Positions 15,702 to 24,163 of a stretch of 64,000 nucleotides of DNA are shown here, piece by piece. The stretch is from assembly GCA_029070965.1 (NCBI GenBank), contig JAIEBI010000057.1:1-64000 (forward strand), given 5' to 3'. Both the position numbers and the translations under genes were made by a program. Numbering within the stretch: position 1 is the first letter of the stretch; every line of letters starts with the position of its first letter. The notes beneath the pieces were generated by a model. That model ran no database searches. It was given only the letters and a program-made list of their open reading frames with translations, and was not told the origin of the DNA. This DNA comes from Clostridiales bacterium (GTDB lineage: Bacteria > Bacillota > Clostridia > Christensenellales > Pumilibacteraceae).

Positions 15702-17474
15702 ATGAAGAAAAAAACGACTAAAAAACAGTCGACGTTGCGCCGACTCATGAAATACCTTAAACCGCACGGCGGACTGCTTGCGCTCGCCTTTGTGTGCGCG
15801 GTAATCACTGCGGCGGCAATGCTGTTTACACCCGTCATTATCGGCGAGGCGGTGGACTGCATCGTATGCAAGGGCGACGTAAATTTCAATAAGCTTGCAA
15901 TATACCTTTGCATACTTGCGGGACTTATAGCCGCGGTGTTGCTGTTCCAGTGGCTGATGAACCTGTGCGCCAACCGCGCCGCGCACCTTGCCGTAGCCGA
16001 TGCGCGCAAAGCGGGGTTTTCCGCAATAGTGGGTGCACCGCTGTCATACGTAGATACACAATCCCCCGGTGATATCACTGCGCGAATATCGGTGGACGCA
16101 GACCAAATAGCGGACGGAATAGTTCAAGGCGCAACGCAAATATTTACCGGTATTGTAACGATAATCGGCACGCTCGTGTTTATGATACGCATCAGTCCGT
16201 GGATAGCGCTTGCGGTGGGGGCGCTCACCCCTCTTTCATTATTGGTGTCGTATATCGTGGCGCGCGGCTCGCACAAATACTTTACTCAGCAAACGGCTGT
16301 GCGCGGCGAGCTGTACGCCCGCACCGAGGAAACGGTCAGAAACCGCGCGTTAGTCGCCGCATACGGTTATTCGGACCGCGCCGAACGCGACTTTGACACA
16401 ACTAATACCGAGCTTAAAAAATGCGGGTTTAAAGCGTTGTGCTTTTCGTCGCTCGTCAATCCGTCCACGCGGCTTATAAATTCGCTGGTGTACGCAGTGG
16501 CGGCTGTCATGGGCACTGTATTCGCAATCAACGGTCAAGTAACGGTCGGCGGCATAACGCAGCTGCTGCTGTACGCCAACCAGTTCGCCCGCCCGCTCAA
16601 CGAGATAACAGGCGTTATAACCGAATTCCAAACCTCGCTTGCCGCGGCAAAACGCATACTCGATTTAGCCGAGGTCAAACCGCAGGACGACAGCGGCGCG
16701 GCGCTTAAATCGAATGGAAACATCACCATACAAAACCTCGACTTTTCGTACGTTCCCGACCGTCCGCTAATACAAGACATGAATATTGCTGTCGAAAAAG
16801 GTACGCTTGTCGCAATAGTCGGGCGTACAGGCTGCGGAAAGACAACGCTAATCAACCTACTAATGCGCTTTTACGACCCCGACAGCGGGCAAATACTTTT
16901 CGACGGCACTACCGCCGAGGAATTCAGTCGCAGCAGTATACGCAAGAATTTCGGAATGGTGCTGCAAGACAGCTGGATATTCAAAGGCAGTGTGCGCGAT
17001 AACATAGTGTACGGCAAGCCGAACGCCACCATGGACGAGGTTCGCGCCGCAGCGCATGCCGCCGATATAGACGGATTTATAGAGCGCTTACCCAACGGCT
17101 ACGACACGATTATAGACGACGGCGACGGCATATCCCAAGGTCAAAAGCAGCTGATAAACATTGCGCGAATTATGCTTGTCGACCCGCCCATGCTAATACT
17201 GGACGAAGCAACGAGCAACATAGACACGCGCACCGAAAAGCGCGTGCAAGCGGCGTTTGATAAGCTCCTCCGCCCCGAAAACGGCAGCAAAAAAACAGGC
17301 TTTGTCGTCGCACACAGGCTGTCCACGATAGTTCACGCCGATATAATACTCGTAATGGACAAAGGCCAGATTATAGAGCGCGGCACGCATACCGAACTAC
17401 TCAAAAAGAACGGCGCATACGCCGCGCTATACCAAGCGCAATTCGCACGCACGGAAGACACTGTCAAAGCATAA
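15702..17474 (+). CDS. ABC exporter half-transporter, catalytic-site subunit
   Basis: The 590 residues comprise a type IV exporter membrane domain and an ATPase with Walker A GRTGCGKTT, Q-loop GMVLQDSW, intact Walker B LILDEATS and a degenerate signature, ISQGQ instead of LSGGQ. The degenerate signature here faces the Walker B Asp of the partner, so one composite ATP site is predicted to be dead and the other active. It starts 4 nt after the first subunit's stop. Substrate is unknown. Confidence 0.92.
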   Translation: MKKKTTKKQSTLRRLMKYLKPHGGLLALAFVCAVITAAAMLFTPVIIGEAVDCIVCKGDVNFNKLAIYLCILAGLIAAVLLFQWLMNLCANRAAHLAVADARKAGFSAIVGAPLSYVDTQSPGDITARISVDADQIADGIVQGATQIFTGIVTIIGTLVFMIRISPWIALAVGALTPLSLLVSYIVARGSHKYFTQQTAVRGELYARTEETVRNRALVAAYGYSDRAERDFDTTNTELKKCGFKALCFSSLVNPSTRLINSLVYAVAAVMGTVFAINGQVTVGGITQLLLYANQFARPLNEITGVITEFQTSLAAAKRILDLAEVKPQDDSGAALKSNGNITIQNLDFSYVPDRPLIQDMNIAVEKGTLVAIVGRTGCGKTTLINLLMRFYDPDSGQILFDGTTAEEFSRSSIRKNFGMVLQDSWIFKGSVRDNIVYGKPNATMDEVRAAAHAADIDGFIERLPNGYDTIIDDGDGISQGQKQLINIARIMLVDPPMLILDEATSNIDTRTEKRVQAAFDKLLRPENGSKKTGFVVAHRLSTIVHADIILVMDKGQIIERGTHTELLKKNGAYAALYQAQFARTEDTVKA

Positions 17475-17486
17475 ACATATTATGCT

Positions 17487-18416
17487 ATGACAATACATCA
17501 ATCAATTACTACTTTAATAGGCAACACTCCCCTTTTGGAAACAACAAATTACAGTCGCGCAAACAATCTTGGCGCGACTGTTTTTGCTAAGCTCGAATAC
17601 CTCAACCCGTGCGGCTCGGTAAAGGACAGAATAGCCGCTGCTATGATAGACGAAGCGGTGTCGAGCGGCAGGCTGAAAGTCGGCGGCACAGTGATAGAAC
17701 CGACCTCGGGCAACACAGGCATTGCGCTTGCCGCAGTAGCCGCATCACGTGGGTTTAATATGATTGTGGTAATGCCCGAAACAATGAGCGTTGAACGGCG
17801 CAATATAATAAAGGCGTACGGCGCGCAAGTAGTTTTGACTGACGGCGCAAAAGGCATGAAGGGCGCGATTACAAAAGCCGAGGAGCTTTCGCAAAGCATA
17901 GACGGCGCGGTAATCGCGGGACAGTTTGTCAACCCGCAAAACCCGCTTGCACACTACCGCACGACAGGTCCCGAAATTTGGCGGGACTTGGACGGCAAAG
18001 TGGATATATTCGTCGCGGGCGTAGGCACGGGCGGCACTGTTTCGGGCACAGGCAAATACCTAAAAGAACAAAACCAAAATATACAAATAATCGCCGTCGA
18101 GCCGAGCGGCTCCCCTGTGCTGTCGCAAGGCAAAGCGGGAGCGCACAAGATACAAGGCATCGGCGCGGGATTTATACCCGACACGTTGGATACCTCGATT
18201 ATCGACGAGGTTATAACCGTCGCCGACGAGGACGCGTTTAGCGCCGCAAAGCAGCTAGGCAAAACGGAAGGAATATTGTGCGGAATATCGAGCGGCGCGG
18301 CGTTACATGCCGCAACAGTGATTGCCAAGTGCCCTCAAAATAACGGCAAAAATATAGTGGTAATCCTCCCCGACTCCGCCGACAGGTATTATTCGACAAA
18401 GCTGTTTGGTGAGTAA
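17487..18416 (+). CDS. cysK: Cysteine synthase A (O-acetylserine sulfhydrylase)
   Basis: This PLP enzyme makes cysteine from O-acetylserine and sulfide. The PLP lysine is in CGSVKDRIA, EPTSGNTGIALA binds the substrate carboxylate, and GTGGTVSGTGKYL binds the cofactor phosphate. Its 309 residues are typical. It follows the exporter genes by 12 nt with no strong ribosome site, so it probably belongs to the same transcript and would be under the same leader RNA. No serine acetyltransferase is adjacent. Confidence 0.95.
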   Translation: MTIHQSITTLIGNTPLLETTNYSRANNLGATVFAKLEYLNPCGSVKDRIAAAMIDEAVSSGRLKVGGTVIEPTSGNTGIALAAVAASRGFNMIVVMPETMSVERRNIIKAYGAQVVLTDGAKGMKGAITKAEELSQSIDGAVIAGQFVNPQNPLAHYRTTGPEIWRDLDGKVDIFVAGVGTGGTVSGTGKYLKEQNQNIQIIAVEPSGSPVLSQGKAGAHKIQGIGAGFIPDTLDTSIIDEVITVADEDAFSAAKQLGKTEGILCGISSGAALHAATVIAKCPQNNGKNIVVILPDSADRYYSTKLFGE

Positions 18417-18446
18417 ATTTCTAATCAATTTTTAATCTTATTCATG

Positions 18447-18474
18447 TTGATTATTAATAAAAGTTTGATATAAT
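18447..18474 (+). promoter_or_regulatory. Promoter of the small membrane protein gene
   Basis: TTGATT (18447-18452), 16 nt and TATAAT (18469-18474) lie about 65 nt upstream of the start codon. Confidence 0.55.
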
Positions 18475-18539
18475 ATTGTTAAGAAAATAGATTGCGGTTT
18501 ACAATCCAAAGCTTGTATAACCAAAGGAGGGCAATCGAC

Positions 18540-18902
18540 ATGAATGCATACGACAAATCGGTACTAAAAACGGCGTTAGGCGTTGCGGCGGCAATATCGG
18601 TCTTATACGCCGTTATCGTCATAATAATCGCACAGGCAAACGTATACGTGTATTACGCGCTTTTCGGCGTGCCTATTATTTTTGCGCTCACGTGTAGTTT
18701 TTATTACACACTCAAACAGGAAATGATAAAATTCCTGACGCCCGAATCAACTTATGATTGGTACGATAATCCGGTAGATAATCTTTTCAGAAGCGAATTC
18801 AGCAAAATGACCGGAAGCTATGTATTAGCAATAGTGTTATTTTTACCTACCCTCGTGTTTTACTTTTTGTTCTCTTGGATATTCTTGATAAAAAACCGCT
18901 AA
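18540..18902 (+). CDS. Small integral membrane protein, unknown
   Basis: I recognise no family in these 120 residues. There are three clear hydrophobic segments: LGVAAAISVLYAVIVIIIAQ, YVYYALFGVPIIFALTCSFYY and a C-terminal SYVLAIVLFLPTLVFYFLF. A short polar loop with DWYDNP lies between the second and third. The start at 18540 is set by AAAGGAGG 9 nt upstream, not the tracked 18492. It has its own promoter and terminator and appears monocistronic. Confidence 0.75.
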   Translation: MNAYDKSVLKTALGVAAAISVLYAVIVIIIAQANVYVYYALFGVPIIFALTCSFYYTLKQEMIKFLTPESTYDWYDNPVDNLFRSEFSKMTGSYVLAIVLFLPTLVFYFLFSWIFLIKNR

Positions 18903-18934
18903 TATCTACATTAACCGACAATTACAAAACAAGC

Positions 18935-18974
18935 AAAAGGTCGGCGTTCCGAGTAAGGAATGCCGACCTTTTTT
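18935..18974 (+). terminator. Strong intrinsic terminator
   Basis: AAGGTCGGCGTTCC / GGAATGCCGACCTT, with a single G-T pair and a six-nucleotide loop, is followed by TTTT. It also faces the minus-strand gene that ends at 18979. Confidence 0.88.
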
Positions 18975-18978
18975 ATTC

Positions 18979-19272
18979 CTACAATAACTCATCAAAATTC
19001 ATTACAAAAAAGCCGCAATCCTCTAACACCGAGATATTCATTTTCTCATATAAGTCTTGGTCGATTTTTCTTTTTTGCCACGCTTCGCAAAAGCCGTCCT
19101 TGCTTATCACCACTTTTTTCAAGGCACAAAAGCCGTCATTAGGAAATACCTTATACCTACCGCTAAGTCTTATAAACAGCCTTTTATAATGAACGCAATG
19201 TATACACCTATTCATTTTATCCAAATAGTTACCACCGCATGATTTTTCTTTGTCTGACATAACACTCCCCAT
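18979..19272 (-). CDS. Small Cys-rich protein, unknown
   Basis: This protein of 93-97 residues has five cysteines, one early (KSCGG) and four in CIHCVHYKRLF and GFCALKKVVISKDGFCEAW, a spacing that suggests a metal site. I cannot name a family. Two starts are possible. ATG 19272 lies 8 nt after a TATAAT, and ATG 19260 (MSDKEKS) has GGGGAGTG just upstream. The second is more likely for translation. It is divergent from an Xre regulator, with a palindromic operator covering its -35 box, so it is probably repressed by that regulator. Confidence 0.65.
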   Translation of the reverse strand: MGSVMSDKEKSCGGNYLDKMNRCIHCVHYKRLFIRLSGRYKVFPNDGFCALKKVVISKDGFCEAWQKRKIDQDLYEKMNISVLEDCGFFVMNFDELL

Positions 19273-19280
19273 ATAAGTAT

Positions 19281-19310
19281 ATTATAGTTCACTAATAGTG
19301 TACTTGTCAA
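19281..19310 (-). promoter_or_regulatory. Promoter of the Cys-rich gene
   Basis: TTGACA (19305-19310), 18 nt and TATAAT (19281-19286). The -35 hexamer lies inside the palindrome at 19301-19313. Confidence 0.7.
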
Positions 19311-19313
19311 GTA
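19301..19313. promoter_or_regulatory. Candidate Xre operator
   Basis: TACTTGTCAAGTA is a perfect 13-bp palindrome between the divergent genes. A second copy of its half-site, ACTTGTC (19334-19340), lies at the start of the regulator's own transcript. Confidence 0.5.
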
Positions 19314-19342
19314 TTAACGTACTAATTGAATATACTTGTCGT

Positions 19343-19552
19343 ATGAGTGCAACCAAGTTTAAAGAAAGATTTTGCGAGTGCCTACGGTATTCCAACGTTA
19401 CACAAGTAGAACTCGCAAATGCAATACATGTTACAAAACAATGCATTAGTGATTACAAATCGGGAAGAATCGAACCGAGCATTGATACGCTATTTTCTAT
19501 TTGCCAATTTCTTGACGTTTCCGCCGATTACTTATTGGGACTGACGGATTAA
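19343..19552 (+). CDS. Xre/Cro-CI-type regulator
   Basis: This small DNA-binding protein of 69 residues is essentially one helix-turn-helix: TQVELANAIHVTKQCISDYKSGRIEPSIDTL, ending in the common DVSADYLLGLTD. I start at ATG 19343 (MSATKFKERF) because the tracked extension from 19298 crosses the operator region. TATACT lies 6 nt before this ATG and no ribosome site exists, although a well-spaced -35 is not obvious. It probably controls itself and the divergent Cys-rich gene. Confidence 0.85.
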   Translation: MSATKFKERFCECLRYSNVTQVELANAIHVTKQCISDYKSGRIEPSIDTLFSICQFLDVSADYLLGLTD

Positions 19553-19591
19553 GCATAATTATGCGGCTGCGACCGAATTTATTTGCAATAT

Positions 19592-19626
19592 AAAACACGT
19601 TCTCCCAAATCGGCAGAGCGTGTTTT
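19592..19626. terminator. Bidirectional terminator
   Basis: AAAACACGTTCT and AGAGCGTGTTTT pair with one G-T. The hairpin lies between the convergent Xre gene and the LRR lipoprotein gene. Confidence 0.75.
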
Positions 19627-19648
19627 AAATTGCGTGTAATTATATAAA

Positions 19649-21331
19649 TCAGTTATCTTTTTGATACCATTCGCGACTTACGTAAGATTCCTGTAAATTT
19701 TTTGCGTTTTGCTCGGGATCGGATACAGTCATATCCGTCGGCGCGTTATACTTATATTTACATTGCCAATCGGAAGTATCTTCAAAAGTAATTTTATCTA
19801 ATTCGGTATTAGCGAACGCATAGGCGTGAATAGCATATTTATTGCCATTTACAGTTGCGGGCAGGGTGATTTCCTTTTCATTTCCGACATAGTCCATTAA
19901 CCAATAACTATCGTTTTCGTCTTTCCAGAAGATGAAGTCGCCGATTTTTTCCACCGTACTCTCATCCGCCTCGCTAAGCGTTTCAAAGTAGTGGGAAAGA
20001 CTAGTTACATAGTCGGGAGCCATTCCGTTGTCGATTTGATCCTGCGTCATTATCAATCTTGTAAGCATATGATTGTCTTTGAATGCGTTAACGCCGAGGC
20101 TTTCCAAATTTTGCGGCAAGGTTACAAGTATCAATCTGCACCCTGCAAGTGCGCTTTCCCCGATTGCGGTTAAATCTTCGGGCAGCTTCACCGTGCGGAT
20201 AGAGGTTGCATAAAAAGCATAGTCGCCAATTTCGCTTACGCCTGTCGAAACTTCCAAATCGGTGATTTTTTTATAACGGAAAAAGGCATATTCGTTGATT
20301 TTCGTAACGTCGGCGGGAATTATCAATTTTCCTTCCACAGTATTGCCGCCAATCACCAATTCCGCACCTTTCGAAACAGGGTTTGCGCTATAATTTTTAA
20401 ATTCGATTGCGCACCAATCTCTGACAGTTCCTTCATAGATTACTTTTTCCAGCTTTTTAAACACAGAGAACGCGCCTTCTTCGCATACTTTCAGTGTGGC
20501 GGGCAGCGTGATAGACGTAACTTTATTGTTATAGTAACTTACGGGTTGTTCGTTAGCAAATGTTTCCGTGCGTAAAAATACAAGCTCTTGCGGCGCTTCC
20601 GCACGCATGGTAGCGGCAAAGTCGGCTTTGTATATCGCTTGGAATGTTGCCGTTAATTTTGTCGGTTTACAGCCGAAAAAAGTATTGTCTTCAAACGAAA
20701 CGTTATCGGCGACAATCGTAATTTCTTTTAACAGCGGACAGTCGTAGAACGCTTCCGAACCTAACGAAATGCTTTCTTCGCCGAGAAATTCCACTTTCGT
20801 AAGCACAGGACACTCGTCGAATAAAAAGTCGCCGCAAACGATGTTTCCGTATATGGTTGCGGTCGTCAATGCGCTGTTTGCTTGGAACACCTGAGTGCCG
20901 ATTGTTGTTACCGAAGCGGGCAACGTCAATGTTTCCAGCCCCGTATTGTTAAACGCGAAACTCTCGATTTCGGTAACGCCGTTTCCAAACTCAACGGTTT
21001 TTAAGTTTTCGCAGTCTGCAAAGGCTTGTATACCGATTTTTTTTACGCTGTCGGGAATGGTAACGCTTTTGATTTTACCGTCTTCAAAACCATGGCCCTT
21101 GATTTCGGCAACCGGCTTTTTACGATAGGTTGCAGGGATAACGATATCCGCATTTTCCCCACCACCCTTGTCTGACAGAAATACGGAGTAAAAACTTCCG
21201 TCTTCGGAAAGCTCGAACGAAAGTCCCCCGTTATCTCCTTCGTCCGGCGTATTCCCGCAAGCAATCAAACCGAACGCGCACAATACAGAACATACAAGCG
21301 CAAGTGCAATAAGATAGATTTTTCGCTTCAT
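19649..21331 (-). CDS. LRR_5 (BspA-type) surface lipoprotein
   Basis: The start MKRKIYLIALALVCSVLCAF with lipobox GLIACG marks a lipoprotein of about 560 residues. The body is a run of LRR_5 repeats such as SVKKIGIQAFADCENLKTVEF and TTIGTQVFQANSALTTATI, the right-handed solenoid of BspA-like adhesins. ATG 21331 has GGAGGG 8 nt upstream. The gene lies directly after the ribosomal operon where rpoB is usually found. The leader has a small CTCCTAATTAGGGAG hairpin. Likely role is surface binding, and the ligand is unknown. Confidence 0.9.
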   Translation of the reverse strand: MKRKIYLIALALVCSVLCAFGLIACGNTPDEGDNGGLSFELSEDGSFYSVFLSDKGGGENADIVIPATYRKKPVAEIKGHGFEDGKIKSVTIPDSVKKIGIQAFADCENLKTVEFGNGVTEIESFAFNNTGLETLTLPASVTTIGTQVFQANSALTTATIYGNIVCGDFLFDECPVLTKVEFLGEESISLGSEAFYDCPLLKEITIVADNVSFEDNTFFGCKPTKLTATFQAIYKADFAATMRAEAPQELVFLRTETFANEQPVSYYNNKVTSITLPATLKVCEEGAFSVFKKLEKVIYEGTVRDWCAIEFKNYSANPVSKGAELVIGGNTVEGKLIIPADVTKINEYAFFRYKKITDLEVSTGVSEIGDYAFYATSIRTVKLPEDLTAIGESALAGCRLILVTLPQNLESLGVNAFKDNHMLTRLIMTQDQIDNGMAPDYVTSLSHYFETLSEADESTVEKIGDFIFWKDENDSYWLMDYVGNEKEITLPATVNGNKYAIHAYAFANTELDKITFEDTSDWQCKYKYNAPTDMTVSDPEQNAKNLQESYVSREWYQKDN

Positions 21332-21534
21332 ATAGAAACCCTCCGTAAACAAAAAATGCCGTACTCCTAATTAGGGAGCAATAATTATATAGCATAATCA
21401 ATATAGCTTATTTCAAACTTTTTTGCAAGCGTTATTGCATAGCAATCGATTAGATGTTTCATCAAAAAGAAAAAGATTTCATTAAGTTATTATGCGGCTA
21501 TTATCACCTTAAATTTTGTATTCTTAATTCAAAC

Positions 21535-21571
21535 AAAAAAACACCCGCACGAATAAGTGCGAGTGTTTTTT
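21535..21571 (-). terminator. Terminator of the ribosomal protein operon
   Basis: AACACTCGCAC / GTGCGGGTGTT with one G-T pair is followed by seven T on the minus strand, about 14 nt after the rplL stop codon. Confidence 0.85.
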
Positions 21572-21585
21572 GTTGTAAAACTCGA

Positions 21586-21957
21586 TTATTTGAGTTCGAC
21601 GGTAGCGCCGACGTCGGTGAATTTCTTTTTGATTTCTTCCGCTTCGGCTTTGCTGACGTTCTCCTTAACGGTGGAGGGAGCGTTGTCGACAAGCGCTTTC
21701 GCTTCGCCAAGGCCGAGCGAGGTAAGCTCGCGAACAACCTTGATAACGGGGATCTTGTTGGGTCCGACTTCTTTAAGCACAACGGTGAACTCGGTCTGCT
21801 CTTCCGCTGCGGGAGCCGCGGCGCCTGCCGCAGGAGCTGCAACAGCCATAGCCGCTGCCGATACGCCAAACTTCTCCTCGATTTTCTTAACAAGGTCGTT
21901 AAGCTCGAGAACGGTCATTTTTTCGATCTCTTCGATCATCTTATCCAAATCTGCCAT
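21586..21957 (-). CDS. rplL: 50S ribosomal protein L7/L12
   Basis: This is the stalk protein that recruits translation GTPases, present in multiple copies on L10. It has an N-terminal dimerisation helix ([15 protein letters not shown]), an Ala/Pro hinge, and the conserved C-terminal [31 protein letters not shown] precedes the ATG. It is the last gene of the operon and is separated from rplJ by an unusual 285-nt spacer that holds a large hairpin. Confidence 0.98.
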   Translation of the reverse strand: MADLDKMIEEIEKMTVLELNDLVKKIEEKFGVSAAAMAVAAPAAGAAAPAAEEQTEFTVVLKEVGPNKIPVIKVVRELTSLGLGEAKALVDNAPSTVKENVSKAEAEEIKKKFTDVGATVELK

Positions 21958-22042
21958 GATAGAATTATTTCTCCTTAAAAAATTTTTTGTGGGCTTCTAT
22001 CGTTTTGCCCTATTGTTTCGGCGTTTACGACGCCACTCGTTG

Positions 22043-22075
22043 AATTCGGAATTATGAATTCGGAATTCGGAATTG
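22043..22075. repeat. GAATTC-type repeat in the rplJ-rplL spacer
   Basis: Four tandem units of the form GAATTCGGAATT/ATGAATTC lie here. They share GAATTATGAATT with the cluster at 3871. The rest of the 21958-22120 gap is not recognisable. Confidence 0.6.
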
Positions 22076-22120
22076 GTTGATTACTTTTTAGTAGAACAAC
22101 CCAATACGGATTGTTATGTT

Positions 22121-22247
22121 CCTAACTGCGGAGGCGCGTGCAAGAGCAGGAAGTCCGAGCGCGGGACGACGGGAGTTTAGACCCACCTAAATGACCGAGT
22201 ACCGCGCGATGGCTGACGAACTATTGCACGATGCATACGCTGTTAGG
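22121..22247 (-). other. Large hairpin element between rplJ and rplL
   Basis: The ends CCTAACTGCG and CGCTGTTAGG pair with one mismatch (22121-22130/22238-22247). Inside are CGTGCAA/TTGCACG (22137-22143/22224-22230), GCGCGG/CCGCGC (22159-22164/22202-22207) and an apical TTTAG/CTAAA hairpin. It begins at the rplJ stop codon and is transcribed within the operon. It could be an insertion-like palindromic element or a processing and attenuation structure controlling the rplJ:rplL ratio. Confidence 0.55.
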
Positions 22248-22734
22248 CGCGCTGTTTTGCTACTTCGCTTATAGCGATAGCAAGTGAGCGCATCGGGCTG
22301 GTAAGCAAGCCCAATAGCTGTGCCAAAAGCACCGGTTTTTCGGGTATGCTGGCGAGCGATTTTATGCCGTTCTCGTCGAACTTTTTGCCTTCCACAACGC
22401 CGCACTTAATTGTCATGGGCGTTTTGCCTGCGTAATCGGCAAGGATACGGCACGGCGCTACGGGGTCGTCCTTCGGGCCGAACGCCGCAGCGGTGGGGCC
22501 GTTGAAGTATTCGTCAAATCCGGTATTACCCGTCTGTTCAAACGCGCGGGAAAGCGCGCTGTTTTTGATTACGTGATACACGACGCCGGCTTCGCGCAAT
22601 GCCTTACGCATAGCGGTGTCCTGAGCAACGTTAATACCACGGTAATCGACCAAAACCACGGACGAGGAATTGTTGATTTTTTCAACCACCTCGGCAACGT
22701 AAGCTTTGCGTTGATCGATATTGTGTTCCGACAT
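22243..22734 (-). CDS. rplJ: 50S ribosomal protein L10
   Basis: L10 anchors the L7/L12 stalk and represses its own mRNA by binding the leader. VLVDYRGINVAQDTAMRKALREA and NTGFDEYFNGPTAAAFG are family motifs, and a C-terminal helix binds L7/L12. Length of 163 is normal. AGGAGG lies 6 nt before the ATG. An L10 leader with an attenuator precedes it. Confidence 0.98.
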   Translation of the reverse strand: MSEHNIDQRKAYVAEVVEKINNSSSVVLVDYRGINVAQDTAMRKALREAGVVYHVIKNSALSRAFEQTGNTGFDEYFNGPTAAAFGPKDDPVAPCRILADYAGKTPMTIKCGVVEGKKFDENGIKSLASIPEKPVLLAQLLGLLTSPMRSLAIAISEVAKQRA

Positions 22735-22762
22735 TTTAACCTCCTTGAAGATTTAAAGAAAC

Positions 22763-22935
22763 AAAAGCGACGCTTCAACATGTCAAAGCGTCGCAAAAAA
22801 TCTAACGTAAAAACGTCAAATCGTTTGAGTGCCTCGACAAGTCGGCTTATATAGCCGTTTAAGTTTCCGCTTGTGTCTTGGGCGCGAGTTTCATCTCGCT
22901 ATTTAAACTGTTTGAGTACTGTCGTCGCAACAGCG
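22763..22935 (-). ncRNA. Ribosomal protein L10 leader with attenuator
   Basis: On the minus strand CCCAAGACACAAG and CTTGTCGAGGC flank a GGCTATATAAGCC hairpin. This matches the L10 leader pattern of an AAGACA...CGAGG kink-turn region that binds the L10-L12 complex. Downstream, GCGACGCTTTGAC / GTTGAAGCGTCGC (22767-22794) is followed by TTTT and forms the attenuator just upstream of the rplJ ribosome site. Confidence 0.85.
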
Positions 22936-22945
22936 ACTTTATTTG

Positions 22946-23632
22946 TTATGCTCTTACGTTGACGCGAACGCCGGGACCCATAGCGGGAGTGACGTATACG
23001 CTTTTAAGGTAAGTGCCTTTTGCAGCGGCGGGCTTGGCTTTTACGATAGCGTCCATAAGCGTATCGAAGTTTTCTTTCAGCTTGTCCGCGCCGAAGCTCT
23101 TTTTGCCGATAATGCAGTGTACGATAGCCGTCTTGTCCACGCGGTATTCAACTTTACCCGCTTTGGTTTCGGCAATCGCCTTGGCAATGTCCTGCGTAAT
23201 CGTGCCTGCTTTGGGGCTGGGCATCAAGCCTTTGGGACCGAGGATACGTGCTACTCTACCGAGCTGACCCATCATGTCGGGCGACGTGATGATTACGTCA
23301 AAGTCAAGATAGTTTTCGTTCTGGATCTTGGCGATAATCTCTTCCGCGCCGACGATGTCCGCGCCTGCCTTTTCGGCGATGTCCGCTTTTTCACCCTTGG
23401 CTATAACGAGTACGCGTACGGATTTACCTGTACCGTTGGGAAGAACGACGGTACCGCGCACCTGTTGGTCGGCCTGACGGGGGTCAACGCCGAGCTTGAT
23501 GTGCGCTTCAATCGTTTCGTCAAACTTGGCGGTGGCAATCTCTTGGATCTTGGCAAACGCCTCGTTGGTGTCGTAAAGCTTGCTGCTGTCTACAAGTGCC
23601 GCGGCGGCTGTATATCTCTTTCCGTGTTTCAT
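22946..23632 (-). CDS. rplA: 50S ribosomal protein L1
   Basis: L1 binds 23S rRNA at the mobile stalk near the E site. The start at 23632 ([20 protein letters not shown]) is chosen because GGAGGACT lies just upstream and the 15 extra tracked residues overlap rplK. The signature [20 protein letters not shown] and the [11 protein letters not shown] segment are present. It begins 1 nt after the rplK stop, so the two are translationally coupled. Confidence 0.98.
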   Translation of the reverse strand: MKHGKRYTAAAALVDSSKLYDTNEAFAKIQEIATAKFDETIEAHIKLGVDPRQADQQVRGTVVLPNGTGKSVRVLVIAKGEKADIAEKAGADIVGAEEIIAKIQNENYLDFDVIITSPDMMGQLGRVARILGPKGLMPSPKAGTITQDIAKAIAETKAGKVEYRVDKTAIVHCIIGKKSFGADKLKENFDTLMDAIVKAKPAAAKGTYLKSVYVTPAMGPGVRVNVRA

Positions 23633-23633
23633 A

Positions 23634-24059
23634 CTAGTCCTCCACCACAACTCCCATAGAACGCGCCGTGCCCGCAACCATGGACATAGCGGTTTCGAGC
23701 GAACCTGCGTTAAGGTCGGCCATCTTCATCTTGGCAATCTCCTCAATCTGCGCCTTGGTTATTTTTGCAACCTTGTCGCGGTTGGGCTTTGCCGAAGCGC
23801 TCTCGATGCCGCACGCCTTCTTAATAAGAACAGCGGCGGGCGGGCTTTTGAGCACGAACGTGAACGAACGGTCGGAATAGATGTTAAGAACTGCGGGAAT
23901 GATAAGTCCCACTTGATCCTTCGTGCGCTCGTTGAACTCCTTAACGAAGCCGGCGATGTTGATGCCGTGCGGGCCTAAGCTGGAACCGACAGGCGGTCCC
24001 GGGGTGGCTTTGCCGGCGGGAAGCTGTAATTTTACAACAGCATTCAGTTTCTTTGCCAT
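23634..24059 (-). CDS. rplK: 50S ribosomal protein L11
   Basis: L11 binds the GTPase-associated region of 23S rRNA. The 141 residues carry [20 protein letters not shown] and the C-terminal [21 protein letters not shown] motif. AGGAG lies upstream of the ATG. A short inverted repeat (TTGTAAA/TTTACAA) precedes the ribosome site. The 104-nt gap to nusG otherwise holds nothing clear. Confidence 0.98.
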   Translation of the reverse strand: MAKKLNAVVKLQLPAGKATPGPPVGSSLGPHGINIAGFVKEFNERTKDQVGLIIPAVLNIYSDRSFTFVLKSPPAAVLIKKACGIESASAKPNRDKVAKITKAQIEEIAKMKMADLNAGSLETAMSMVAGTARSMGVVVED

Positions 24060-24163
24060 AAAAGTTTCTCCTTGTAAAATTTATTTACAATCGCGGTACT
24101 GACGAGGTAACCCCTCTCCCGTTTGTAACGAATTAGTAATAGGTTTGCGCTTGCGCGCCGTTA

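Noticed and set aside
22121-22247. RNase P-like or group II intron fragment
   Set aside because: It has AGGAAGTCCG, which recalls RNase P, but the other conserved segments and a domain V are missing.
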